From JAVEWJ01 sp034004605 (GTDB lineage: Bacteria > Patescibacteriota > Gracilibacteria > UBA1369 > LOWO2-01-FULL-3): 64,000 nt of DNA. Positions 39,617 through 47,347 of the stretch are shown here, piece by piece. Positions within the stretch are counted from its first letter, which is position 1. Every line of letters begins with the position of its first letter. The stretch is from contig JAVEWJ010000001.1 in the NCBI GenBank assembly GCA_034004605.1, positions 434,001 through 498,000 on the forward strand. The letters run 5' to 3'. The notes beneath the pieces are model-generated. The model saw only the letters and a program-made list of their open reading frames with translations. It searched no databases and was not told the DNA's origin. Both the position numbers and the translations under genes were made by a program.

Positions 39617-41926
39617 TTAGAGTGTGCAGACGGTGAATCCGCATGAGTTACAGAGTAAACATCCTTCTCCAACTTGAATTGTGGATCCGCATTCCGGGCA
39701 TTTTTTTGATTTGATAATATCTTTTTTGTTGAACGATTGATGTTCTCGTTCTTCTTTTATTGGGGGAAGTGATACTTCGACAAAATTTTCTTTTGTTTCC
39801 GCTTTTTCCTCTTTTTTCTTCTCGTCTTTATCCACTTTTTGCAGATTTAGTACTTGTTCTTGTCTTGATCCGTCTCGATAAACGGTAACTCCTTTAAGGC
39901 CCATTTCCCAAGCAAGTACATAACCTTTTTTTACATCTTCTCTGGTGGCGCTATTTGGGAAGTTGATGGTTTTTGAGATCGAGTTGTCCACATGTTTTTG
40001 GAAGGAGGCTTGCATTTTTATGTGGTCGTCTGCGGAAATATCCATTGCCGTTACAAATACTTTTCTTGTTTCTTCAGGTATTTCCATAATGTCTTGAACT
40101 GATCCGGTTTTTTGAATTTTATTGAGTATTTCGTCGTTGTATAGGTCTAATTTTTTTAGTTCTTCTTTTAGATAGGGGTTTAAATAAGTGAGTTGTTGGC
40201 CTCCCATCACTTCTTTGTAATAGGCGAGGGCGAATACCGGTTCGATTCCTGATGAACATTCGTAGGCCATGGAAATAGATCCTGTGGGAGCTACTGTGGT
40301 GAGCGCGGCGTTTCTCATTTTTCTGTTTTTTCCGTCCTCCGCGTAAATAGAAAGTTTCCAATTTGGGAAAAGTCCTTTTTCTTCCGCAAGTTTTTCGGAA
40401 TATGCGTGGGCTTCGTCGGTGATCGTTTTTTGAACGATTTCAGCTATTTCTCTTCCTTTTTCCGAGTTGTAGGGGATTCTCATTTGATAAAGCATATCTG
40501 CAAATCCCATAACTCCAAGGCCCACTCTTCGGTTGTTTTTTGATGTTCGGTTTACTTTTTCGCTTGGATACTCTGAAAGGTCAATTACATTATCAAGCAT
40601 TCTGACGCCTACTTGCGTGACGTGTTTTAGTCTTTCGAGGTCGATTTCTCCGTTTTTTACGAATTTTGCCAAATTGAGAGATCCAAGATTGCAAACATCA
40701 CCATCGTGAAGCCATTGTTCTCCGCATGGATTTGTGGCCTCGAGTCTGCCCAATTTCGGTACAGGGTTTGCTTTGTTTGCCGCGTCCGGGAAAAGTACAC
40801 CCGGTTCTCCGTTTCTCCAAGCGCTTTCAATGATTTTGTCCATAAGTTCTTCGGCTGTGATTGTTTCATCTTCAGCTTTCACAAAAGCACCGCGATTATT
40901 TCTAAAAATTCTTCTGGGTTTCATTTTTTCGCCTCTCCATTCACACATCCATGGTTCTTTTGATTTGCTTTCAACTTGTTTCATGAATTCGTCCGTTAGT
41001 GCAACCGAGATGTTGAAATTTTCGAGCTCTCCTTCTTCCCATTTTGATTCGATGAATTCGAGAATATCTGGATGATCGACTCTCATTACCCCCATGTTTG
41101 CGCCGTGTCGATTTTGTTGTTTTATTACGCCAAAGGCTTTGTTGAAAGCGTGAAGGAAGGAAACGGGTCCAGAGGCAACTCCTTGCGTGAGTTTTGCTCG
41201 AGTGCCCGCGGGTCGAAGTAGGTGCCATGGGAAACCGAGTCCTGAGCCCGCTTGTTGGAGGAGGGCTGCATCTTTCAGCGTTTGGAAAATTCCGTCCATA
41301 GAATCTTCGAAATGTAAAACAATGCAATTTGCTACGAGTCTTGTCTTCCCGCCGGCGTTTGTAAGGGTACGGCCTGCGGGTGTAAATTCAAAATTATTTA
41401 AAACATCTCTGAATTTTTCTCTCCAATTTTCGATTTGTTTTTCTCCGGCGCCAAATTGGCTTTCGGCTTTTGCAAGAGCTAAAGCGACTCTGTCGAACAT
41501 TTCTTCCGGTGTTTCGCAAACTTCTCCTTTGTCGTTTCTTTGAAGATATCTTCCTGCAATTACTCGAAGGGCGTTTGAACTTATGTTTAGTTTTGTGGTT
41601 CTACCGTTTAAGAGATTTTGATGTTCGGATCTGATGTTTTTTCTATTTTCTCTATATAGGATGAAGGCTTTTGCAGTCTTTACATGACCTCCTTCCATAA
41701 GAATTTTTTCTATCAAGTCTTGGATTTGTTCCACATTTGGGAACTTGTCGTCATCTTTGAAAAACACTTCCAATACAGCACAAACTTGGTTTGAAATTTG
41801 TTGCGGTATTTTTGCATTTTGACCTCCGGTTGCTTCGTATGCTTTTTTGATCGCGCTTGTGATTTTGTTTTGATCAAATTCTACCGTTTGGCCCTGTCTT
41901 TTAATGATTTTTGTGATGGGGGACAT
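39617..41926 (-). CDS. nrdJ: Adenosylcobalamin-dependent (class II) ribonucleotide reductase
   Basis: Reduces ribonucleotides to deoxyribonucleotides. The start is ATG 41926 (MSPITKIIKRQG); the longer frame from 42103 crosses the NrdR boxes and promoter. The 769 residues hold an N-terminal ATP-cone (KIIKRQGQTVEFDQNKITSAI), the barrel with GGKTRLVANCIVL, NPCGEQ near 460 (catalytic Cys) and GSLNLAKF. The C-terminal zinc-ribbon tail KKCPECGSTIQVGEGCLLC resembles B12-dependent NrdJ. No nrdB or nrdG is beside it, in keeping with class II. Cobalamin must be taken up or made elsewhere. Confidence 0.94.
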   Translation of the reverse strand: MSPITKIIKRQGQTVEFDQNKITSAIKKAYEATGGQNAKIPQQISNQVCAVLEVFFKDDDKFPNVEQIQDLIEKILMEGGHVKTAKAFILYRENRKNIRSEHQNLLNGRTTKLNISSNALRVIAGRYLQRNDKGEVCETPEEMFDRVALALAKAESQFGAGEKQIENWREKFRDVLNNFEFTPAGRTLTNAGGKTRLVANCIVLHFEDSMDGIFQTLKDAALLQQAGSGLGFPWHLLRPAGTRAKLTQGVASGPVSFLHAFNKAFGVIKQQNRHGANMGVMRVDHPDILEFIESKWEEGELENFNISVALTDEFMKQVESKSKEPWMCEWRGEKMKPRRIFRNNRGAFVKAEDETITAEELMDKIIESAWRNGEPGVLFPDAANKANPVPKLGRLEATNPCGEQWLHDGDVCNLGSLNLAKFVKNGEIDLERLKHVTQVGVRMLDNVIDLSEYPSEKVNRTSKNNRRVGLGVMGFADMLYQMRIPYNSEKGREIAEIVQKTITDEAHAYSEKLAEEKGLFPNWKLSIYAEDGKNRKMRNAALTTVAPTGSISMAYECSSGIEPVFALAYYKEVMGGQQLTYLNPYLKEELKKLDLYNDEILNKIQKTGSVQDIMEIPEETRKVFVTAMDISADDHIKMQASFQKHVDNSISKTINFPNSATREDVKKGYVLAWEMGLKGVTVYRDGSRQEQVLNLQKVDKDEKKKEEKAETKENFVEVSLPPIKEEREHQSFNKKDIIKSKKCPECGSTIQVGEGCLLCNSCGFTVCTL

Positions 41927-41979
41927 TGAAAATGGGGTTAGGAATGAGGGGGAAAGCCTATTTATTGAGGGGGAAAAGC

Positions 41980-42028
41980 CTACTATATATTGTGTATACT
42001 TATCTTCAACATATACTATTTGTAGTGG
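41980..42028 (-). promoter_or_regulatory. Pair of NrdR-box-like sites upstream of nrdJ
   Basis: Box 1 at 41980-41995 has core CTATATATTG, matching the NrdR consensus CwAtATaTwG in all ten positions. Box 2 at 42013-42028 has core CTATTTGTAG (8 of 10). The cores start 33 bp apart, close to the three-turn spacing usual for NrdR boxes. The rest of 42029-42488 is very AT-rich and shows no gene or structure I can support. Confidence 0.6.
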
Positions 42029-42488
42029 GCAAGATTGATGATATTTATTTATGAAGGGGGAGGCAAGGGAAAAAAAACAAGTAAACTTGCAATGGCAAAT
42101 CAAATGTTTTTTGACTTGGTTGATGATCGTTTCTGCCCTTTTTTTAGCCCAAAACCGTTTGTTGTATAAAAAATTTTTACAGTGGTTTTTTTATGTTTTG
42201 GCTTTTAGGAATGATGGTATAAAAAGTTTGATCACGGGGATTTGTTTTTGAGCTGGAGGAGTATTGATGATTTTATTTTTTAAATTTCTTGTTTTATTTT
42301 TGTTTCTTTTTTATTTATTTTCCGCGAATAGTATATTTTCGAGTAGTCGATGTTGTATAAATTTTGTGTATGATTTTTTTGATGGTTTTTTATGTTTTTA
42401 AGATTTTAGAATTTTTTAATAATTTTTTAATAATCTGTTAATCTATTTTTGGTATTTTGTTTTTTGATGAATATTTTAATGTTTTTTT

Positions 42489-43307
42489 ATGACAAAATTT
42501 TTATTTTTCGATTTGGATGGCACATTGAAACTTCGGAATCAAAATATTTCGGAAAGTCTTCTTACTTATTTCTCAAAACTTTCAAAAGACGGGCACAAGA
42601 CTACTCTTATAACAGGTAAGATGTTTCATTGGCTTAGGGCGTGTCTGGGTGATTCTTTAAATAGATGTGTGTCACCGAATTTTTTTATTGGACTTGAAAA
42701 TGGAAGCAAAGCTTTGACCTTGGACGGAACGATGTTTTTTTCTGAAAAATTTTCCGAATTTGAAATGTCTAATATTTGTAATTTTGTAATGAAAAGGAAA
42801 AAGGAAATTTCTGTTTTGACTTTTGCTCCGCTTGAGGTTTTGGGTAAAGGTGTAATGTATGTTTTTGATAAAAAGATTAAAGATGATTTGATGAAAAGAT
42901 ATGCTCCTTCCTATAATTTTTTTGATGGTGATTATTTGGATTTTTGTGATCATTTTATAGCCGAAAACCCGGGGATGTTGGCTGTGAAAATCTCAGATTT
43001 CCAAAAAGATGATGTTTTTCTTTCGGGAATGGATGTATCTGTGAACGAAGGATATTTGGATATTAATCCAAAAAATGTAAACAAAGGTAGTTTTGTTAGA
43101 AGAGTTATGTCTTATTATGGCAAAGACTTACAAGATGCTATTGTTGTTGGTAATGACGACAATGATAGGTCTATGTTTGAACTTCCTGTTTATAAAAAGG
43201 TTTTTGTTAGAGGTGGTGCAAAGGATTTATCAATTGATTTTCCGGATTTGAATTTTGCGGACGAGCCTGATGATTTGCCAAGGGTGATAGAAGGAGTGTT
43301 GAAATGA
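42489..43307 (+). CDS. HAD-superfamily hydrolase (Cof/IIB-like phosphatase)
   Basis: 272 residues with HAD motif I FFDLDGTL (Asp-8 nucleophile, Asp-10), motif II TLITGK (Thr about 38-41), a cap domain in the middle, the motif III lysine in NKGSFVRRV and motif IV VVGNDDNDRSMFE near 220. This fits Cof-type sugar phosphatases; mannosyl- or trehalose-phosphate phosphatases are alternatives. The substrate cannot be told. It stands alone between nrdJ and the hairpin cluster. Confidence 0.85.
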   Translation: MTKFLFFDLDGTLKLRNQNISESLLTYFSKLSKDGHKTTLITGKMFHWLRACLGDSLNRCVSPNFFIGLENGSKALTLDGTMFFSEKFSEFEMSNICNFVMKRKKEISVLTFAPLEVLGKGVMYVFDKKIKDDLMKRYAPSYNFFDGDYLDFCDHFIAENPGMLAVKISDFQKDDVFLSGMDVSVNEGYLDINPKNVNKGSFVRRVMSYYGKDLQDAIVVGNDDNDRSMFELPVYKKVFVRGGAKDLSIDFPDLNFADEPDDLPRVIEGVLK

Positions 43308-43386
43308 TTATGAAGTGACTAATTAGGTTTTGCAGGCTAAGATTTTTGATTTTACTCCTTTTGGCCTTATGACCCCTCCGGGGCCA

Positions 43387-43624
43387 TGTCTGCTAACGCA
43401 GACAAATTCAATTTCACTTTGTGAAATTGAATGGCAGACAATGTTTTTCGCGGAGCGAAAAACTGGCAAATGAAGTTTTTCGCAAAGCGAAAAACTGGGG
43501 AAATAACGATGCAGCGGCTGTTTTGAATTATTTAGCGATGTGGTTTGGCCTTTTGGCCTAAATGGCACGAAGTGCCATTGTCTGCTAACGCAGACATATT
43601 AAATTTTTCTTTGAAAAATTTAAT
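43387..43624. repeat. Cluster of seven short perfect hairpins
   Basis: In order: TGTCTGC/GCAGACA (43387-43404), ATTCAATTTCAC/GTGAAATTGAAT (43406-43432), GTTTTTCGC/GCGAAAAAC (43443-43463), the same stem again (43475-43495), AATGGCAC/GTGCCATT (43561-43579), TGTCTGC/GCAGACA again (43579-43596) and ATTAAATTTTTC/GAAAAATTTAAT (43598-43624). Loops are three to four bases. There is no gene; an 81-codon minus-strand frame across them is an artefact of the palindromes. It lies just downstream of tRNA-Glu. Confidence 0.88.
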
Positions 43625-43626
43625 TG

Positions 43627-43701
43627 TGGTAGGGCCAAGGGGGATCGAACCCCTGTTTTCAGGATGAAAACCTGATGTCCTAACCACTAGACGATGGCCC
43701 C
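43627..43701 (-). tRNA. tRNA-Glu (anticodon UUC)
   Basis: 75 nt with encoded CCA. Acceptor stem GGGGCCA / TGGCCCT with one G-U at position 1, D arm around CTAGTGGTTAGG, anticodon stem TCAGG / CCTGA with loop TTTTCAT giving anticodon TTC, and T arm CAGGGGTTCGATCCCCCT. Its cognate synthetase gltX is at 56644-58224. Confidence 0.97.
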
Positions 43702-43765
43702 GGACTTCAATTTTGTGAGATTAGTATAAGAAAATTTTAGATAATGTCAAAGAAAATTTAAAAAA

Positions 43766-44059
43766 TCACTCTGTTAGAAAAACTTTTTCGTCAACTTCGT
43801 ACATTTCGTTTATCTTTTCGCTTGTTTCTAGGTTTTTAAGGGCGCTTTCGTCGGTAATTTCGTTTTTTATTTTTTGAAGAGAATCGGAAAGTACTTTTTG
43901 TTTTAACTTCTCGTTTTCAAGGCTGTAGCCGTTTTGAGCACCAGTTGAAAGCATCGATAAATAAATCGTTCCAAGTGCTAAAATCATTATTCCCAAAGTG
44001 ACTATGAGTAGCACGCTTGTCTTTCTTTCCAGGGTTTTGAGGGTTTGCTTTTTGTACAT
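43766..44059 (-). CDS. FtsB/DivIC-like septum protein
   Basis: The start is ATG 44059 (MYKKQTLKTLERKTS), since the longer frame from 44098 overlaps the upstream gene. 97 residues: a basic cytoplasmic N-terminus, one membrane helix (about 17-38, SVLLIVTLGIMILALGTIYLS) and an extracytoplasmic coiled coil (ENEKLKQKVLSDSLQKIKNEI). Topology matches FtsB, DivIC or FtsL. It is 7 bases downstream of the SLH-RlpA gene. The call rests on topology. Confidence 0.65.
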   Translation of the reverse strand: MYKKQTLKTLERKTSVLLIVTLGIMILALGTIYLSMLSTGAQNGYSLENEKLKQKVLSDSLQKIKNEITDESALKNLETSEKINEMYEVDEKVFLTE

Positions 44060-44066
44060 ATCCGAT

Positions 44067-44993
44067 TTATGGGGTTGTAAGTACTTCCATTTGCACATGG
44101 ATTACACCTGTTCCAAGCCAGGCAATATCTGAAAATGCGGCTTCCGTAAGGTCGATTATCCTGCCCGGACCGTAAGGTCCTCTATCTGTGATCTTGACTT
44201 CTATTGATTTTCCGTTTGCAAGATTTGTGACGCGAACGATTGACCCAAATGGTAGCGTTTTGTGTGCCGCTGTGTAGTTGTTTAAATCGAAAATTTCTCC
44301 TGATGCGGTGTAGTGTCCTTGAACCGCTTTGCCGTAAAAAGTGGCTTTGCCAAATTCAAAACCGCCTCCCATTCCCATTATGTGTCTATATATCATTCCG
44401 GCGATATCTCCTCTGTTTTGGTTTGCGAAAGGATAGATTTTGTTTGAAGGATAAATTTCTATCATGTCTTTTTCATCGGCGTACCTAAGATATTTTGAGT
44501 ACCATGCGTTTTCGTCAACATCTGCGAAATGATTTTTGAACACTTCCGGATAGTTTATGTTTTCATAACATTCCAAATAAATTTTTAGCGCTTCAACAAG
44601 ATTTATCGTTTGCTCCGGCTTGAAAGTGCCGTCTTCGTGTCCCTTGATTATTCCTTTTTCTTTTGCAATAGCAATGTATGGCGTGTACCAAGCATCAAAC
44701 GGCGTGTCGATAAAAGGTGCTTTCTCTATTTCCATATTTTCAAAATCATAATCTTGAAAATTTTTCGATGCTTCCATGAAAAGTTTAAGTGCTTCGGCTC
44801 TGTTTATTTCGTTTTTTTGTTTGAAAGTGCCGTCTTCGTATCCGTTTACAAGGCCTAGGCTTTCAAGATAACTTATTTCTACAAAATATTTGTTTCCGGT
44901 ATTTACATCTGAAAATCCGTAAACGGGTATTGTCGAGAGCAAAAATGCGGATAGGGAAATAAGAACACTAAATTTTTTAAAAAACGATTTCAT
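44067..44993 (-). CDS. SLH-domain protein with C-terminal RlpA-like double-psi beta-barrel
   Basis: 308 residues. A signal peptide (about 1-26, ending VYG) is followed by three SLH repeats (about 27-80, 87-150, 152-205; typical ITR-like cores NRAEALKLF, LVEALKIYL, NRGDIAGMI). An RlpA-like domain follows (about 215-305; ATFYGKAVQGHYTASGEIFD, AAHKTLPFGSIVRVTNL, VKITDRGPYGPGRIIDLTEAAF). The Asp in TDRGP and the surrounding pattern match lytic transglycosylase RlpA. SLH repeats usually bind pyruvylated wall polymers. The fusion suggests a wall-bound glycan-acting enzyme at the septum, given the FtsB-like neighbour. Confidence 0.9.
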   Translation of the reverse strand: MKSFFKKFSVLISLSAFLLSTIPVYGFSDVNTGNKYFVEISYLESLGLVNGYEDGTFKQKNEINRAEALKLFMEASKNFQDYDFENMEIEKAPFIDTPFDAWYTPYIAIAKEKGIIKGHEDGTFKPEQTINLVEALKIYLECYENINYPEVFKNHFADVDENAWYSKYLRYADEKDMIEIYPSNKIYPFANQNRGDIAGMIYRHIMGMGGGFEFGKATFYGKAVQGHYTASGEIFDLNNYTAAHKTLPFGSIVRVTNLANGKSIEVKITDRGPYGPGRIIDLTEAAFSDIAWLGTGVIHVQMEVLTTP

Positions 44994-44997
44994 TTGT

Positions 44998-45459
44998 TTA
45001 TTTTAATTTGATAACAAGTTGTCTTGTTTCGCCGTCTCCTTTTGAATATGTTTCTATGTCTTCAAATCCGGCACCCATACAATAAAGGTGAATTTTTCTT
45101 CTTATATAAGGAGACATCGGTGGAAGGGCTTGTTCTCTTCCGGTTTTTCTTGCGATTGCAATTTTTCTCGCGGCAAGTTTTAAGGCGTTGTCTTCTTGTT
45201 TTTTCCTGTAATTGTCTACATCAACAAGAATATTGAAGTGTTCACTCTGAGCCTTTTTCCATGCTAGAATCTTTAAAATGTGTTGAATAGCCTGAATGGT
45301 TTCTCCTCTTGAGCCTATAAGTTCGCTGGGGTTTTGGCTTTCGATGTTGATGTTGTAGTTGTTGTTTTCTTCCTCTGTGATTTCGATTTTCGTGTGTGAG
45401 AGCCCGGTTTTGTCTAGAAGGTCAATGAGGATGTCTTCAAGTGCTTCTTTGATTTCCAT
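44998..45459 (-). CDS. jag: Jag-like RNA-binding protein (KH and R3H domains)
   Basis: 153 residues: a KH domain (about 20-80, with ELIGSRGETIQAIQHIL) and an R3H domain (about 85-153, NYRKKQEDNALKLAARKI ... MSPYIRRKIHLYCMG). The N-terminal Jag-N domain is absent, so this is the short form. KhpB/Jag binds RNA and affects division and envelope growth in Gram-positive bacteria. It sits in the conserved rpmH-rnpA-yidC-jag block. Confidence 0.93.
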   Translation of the reverse strand: MEIKEALEDILIDLLDKTGLSHTKIEITEEENNNYNINIESQNPSELIGSRGETIQAIQHILKILAWKKAQSEHFNILVDVDNYRKKQEDNALKLAARKIAIARKTGREQALPPMSPYIRRKIHLYCMGAGFEDIETYSKGDGETRQLVIKLK

Positions 45460-45479
45460 ATTTTTAATTTAGATGATAA

Positions 45480-46703
45480 TTATTTTTCGATAACTCTTAC
45501 GCTTGGTTCGGTTTCCGATTTCTTATTGTTTATATAGAGTTGTTGTAGGACTCCGTATCCTGTGGAAATTCCCCAATAAAGGCCAACTCCAGCCGGCATT
45601 GTAGCTGTGAAAACCGCTATCATTACAGGCATAATGTATTGCATCATTTGGTTTGCAGATTCGAGCTCGTTTTGCTTTGTGGTTTTGTTTTTTGGTTTTT
45701 TTATTTGAGCAAGTTTGAGTTGGAGGAATTGAAGACCTCCGATTATTAAGGGCAGAACATAAACATTCGGCTTTGTGAGTTCAAGAATTCCAAGGAAAAG
45801 AGTGTGAATATTTTCGGGTTCAAATCCTTGATAGTGGGTGTATAAAAGGTGCATGTAATCTGGATTTAGCCCTCCGCGAATCACATAGAAAAGTGCGATA
45901 AGAATAGGGAATTGCATCAGAAGTGGAAGGCAAGATCCGAAGGGATTTACTTTTTCGCTTTTCCAAAGCGCCATCGTTTCAAGAGAAATTTTTTGTTGGT
46001 CTCCTTTATATTTTTCTTTGATTTTTTCAAGTTTTGGCTGAAGTTCCGAAAGCCTTCTTTGTGAAAGCATGGCTTTGTTGTTCGGAATAAGAAGTATTGT
46101 CCTTATTAATATGGTGAGAATGATTATTGCGATTCCTAAATCGTGGTATGGTAGATAGGCTAGTAAAATCGCGAGAAGGTTGTAGATGGGCTTGTAAAAT
46201 AGTGCGTATACTATTTGTTTGAAAAGGCCTTCTTTTTCAACAATAAATTCATTTGAGGAAAAGGTCTTTTCTTCGTTGTTTATTGTGGTGGTAAGCTCGG
46301 TTTTGTATCTTCCCATTTCGTTAAAAAGGGCATAGCTCCAGTTGTCAAAGAGAATTTGAGTTTTTTGGCCGGGAGCAATTTTGTAATCCTCAAGACCTTC
46401 GCAGTTTAGCTTAGGGGAGATGGTCTTATTTATCCATTCGCCGTTTTCATATCTGTATACTTTAAGGGGTTCTGCCGGGCAGTTGTTTTTGATTGTAAGC
46501 TCCTCTTTTGTGTTGTTTTGAACATCTATTTTTATTGTTTCCAGTCTTGAAAAGTCATTTTTCTTACTTGTAAGAACGATGGGATTTTTATCATCTACTA
46601 CAACGACTTGTTCGTTTTGGCAGGATTTAAAAACCGCGTTTAAAATCAAAAAAATCGCGAAAAATACAGCGATATTAAGGAGAAATTTGTTTATTTTGTT
46701 CAT
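45480..46703 (-). CDS. yidC: Membrane protein insertase YidC
   Basis: Inserts proteins into the membrane with or without SecYEG. 407 residues: an N-terminal hydrophobic segment, an extracytoplasmic beta domain of about 150 residues (shorter than in proteobacteria) and the conserved five-helix core. The core includes TILIRTILLIPNNKAMLSQR, the charged hairpin LQPKLEKIKEKYKGD and PAGVGLYWGISTGYGVLQQ. The conserved hydrophilic-groove Arg is in LIRTILL. The start overlaps the rnpA end by 29 bases. Confidence 0.95.
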   Translation of the reverse strand: MNKINKFLLNIAVFFAIFLILNAVFKSCQNEQVVVVDDKNPIVLTSKKNDFSRLETIKIDVQNNTKEELTIKNNCPAEPLKVYRYENGEWINKTISPKLNCEGLEDYKIAPGQKTQILFDNWSYALFNEMGRYKTELTTTINNEEKTFSSNEFIVEKEGLFKQIVYALFYKPIYNLLAILLAYLPYHDLGIAIIILTILIRTILLIPNNKAMLSQRRLSELQPKLEKIKEKYKGDQQKISLETMALWKSEKVNPFGSCLPLLMQFPILIALFYVIRGGLNPDYMHLLYTHYQGFEPENIHTLFLGILELTKPNVYVLPLIIGGLQFLQLKLAQIKKPKNKTTKQNELESANQMMQYIMPVMIAVFTATMPAGVGLYWGISTGYGVLQQLYINNKKSETEPSVRVIEK

Positions 46704-47028
46704 TTTGTAAGATTTGGTTTAAGTCTTTTTTTATTTCCCAAAAGTCTTTATTTAGTATTCCTGTTTTTGCGATAAAAATAAAATCTTTTTGAGGATGCGT
46801 GCCGGTTTCTTTCATTTCAAGCCTAAACGCTTCATATATCTTTCGTCTTAATTTGTTTCTGATTACGGCTTTTTTTGCCAGTTTTTTACTTGTGATAACC
46901 GCAATTTTCGGTAGTAAGTTGGTGGAAGAACGGCTTTTTACAATGAAAAGGCGGCTTTGATTGGTGTCGCCCTTTTTCAGAATATATTTGATATCGTTTT
47001 TAGTTAATCGAAACGATTTTGATATCAT
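46675..47028 (-). CDS. rnpA: Ribonuclease P protein component
   Basis: Protein subunit of RNase P, which matures tRNA 5' ends. 117 residues with the RNR motif region VIRNKLRRKIYEAFR and the N-terminal RLTKNDIKYILKKG. Length is normal. The ATG at 47028 directly abuts the rpmH stop, and its 3' end overlaps yidC. Confidence 0.93.
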   Translation of the reverse strand: MISKSFRLTKNDIKYILKKGDTNQSRLFIVKSRSSTNLLPKIAVITSKKLAKKAVIRNKLRRKIYEAFRLEMKETGTHPQKDFIFIAKTGILNKDFWEIKKDLNQILQNEQNKQISP

Positions 47029-47172
47029 TTATTTGGCTTTTGAATGAATTGTTACGGCTAGGCTTTTTCTTCCTTTTGCTCTTCTGGACTTGAGGACATC
47101 GGGATGATTTTTCGCTCTATCCATGTATCCGTGTTTTCTTATTCTTTTGATTTTGCTGAATTTTCCAAGCAT
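47029..47172 (-). CDS. rpmH: 50S ribosomal protein L34
   Basis: 47 residues starting MLGKFSKIKRIRKHGYMDRA and ending with the family pattern RRAKGRKSLAV. The N-terminal KRTYQPS of most L34 proteins is divergent here. It heads the rpmH-rnpA-yidC-jag operon. In many bacteria this block is beside oriC and dnaA, but no dnaA or DnaA-box cluster is seen in the 175 bases upstream. Confidence 0.93.
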   Translation of the reverse strand: MLGKFSKIKRIRKHGYMDRAKNHPDVLKSRRAKGRKSLAVTIHSKAK

Positions 47173-47347
47173 TTGAGTATGGTAAGTAAATGAAATTTTT
47201 TTAATCTACGGGGCGCATTTTAGCTGTAGGGCCTCCGGAAGTCAATTTATTATTTGAACAGGGAAGTTTTGTCGGTTTTTTTGATATTTTTGTTGCGATT
47301 TTGCCTTTATTCTTGTATATTTTTCGAGGATTTTTAAACAAAAAAAT

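Noticed and set aside
42104..42488. Possible cobalamin riboswitch or small gene upstream of nrdJ
   Set aside because: No B12-box-like conserved element or paired structure is visible; the sequence is only AT-rich.
43323..43568. 81-codon minus-strand frame
   Set aside because: It runs across perfect palindromes; the peptide is an artefact of the hairpin cluster.
47173..47347. Replication origin next to rpmH
   Set aside because: No dnaA gene, DnaA-box cluster or AT-rich repeat array is seen; gene order alone is not enough.
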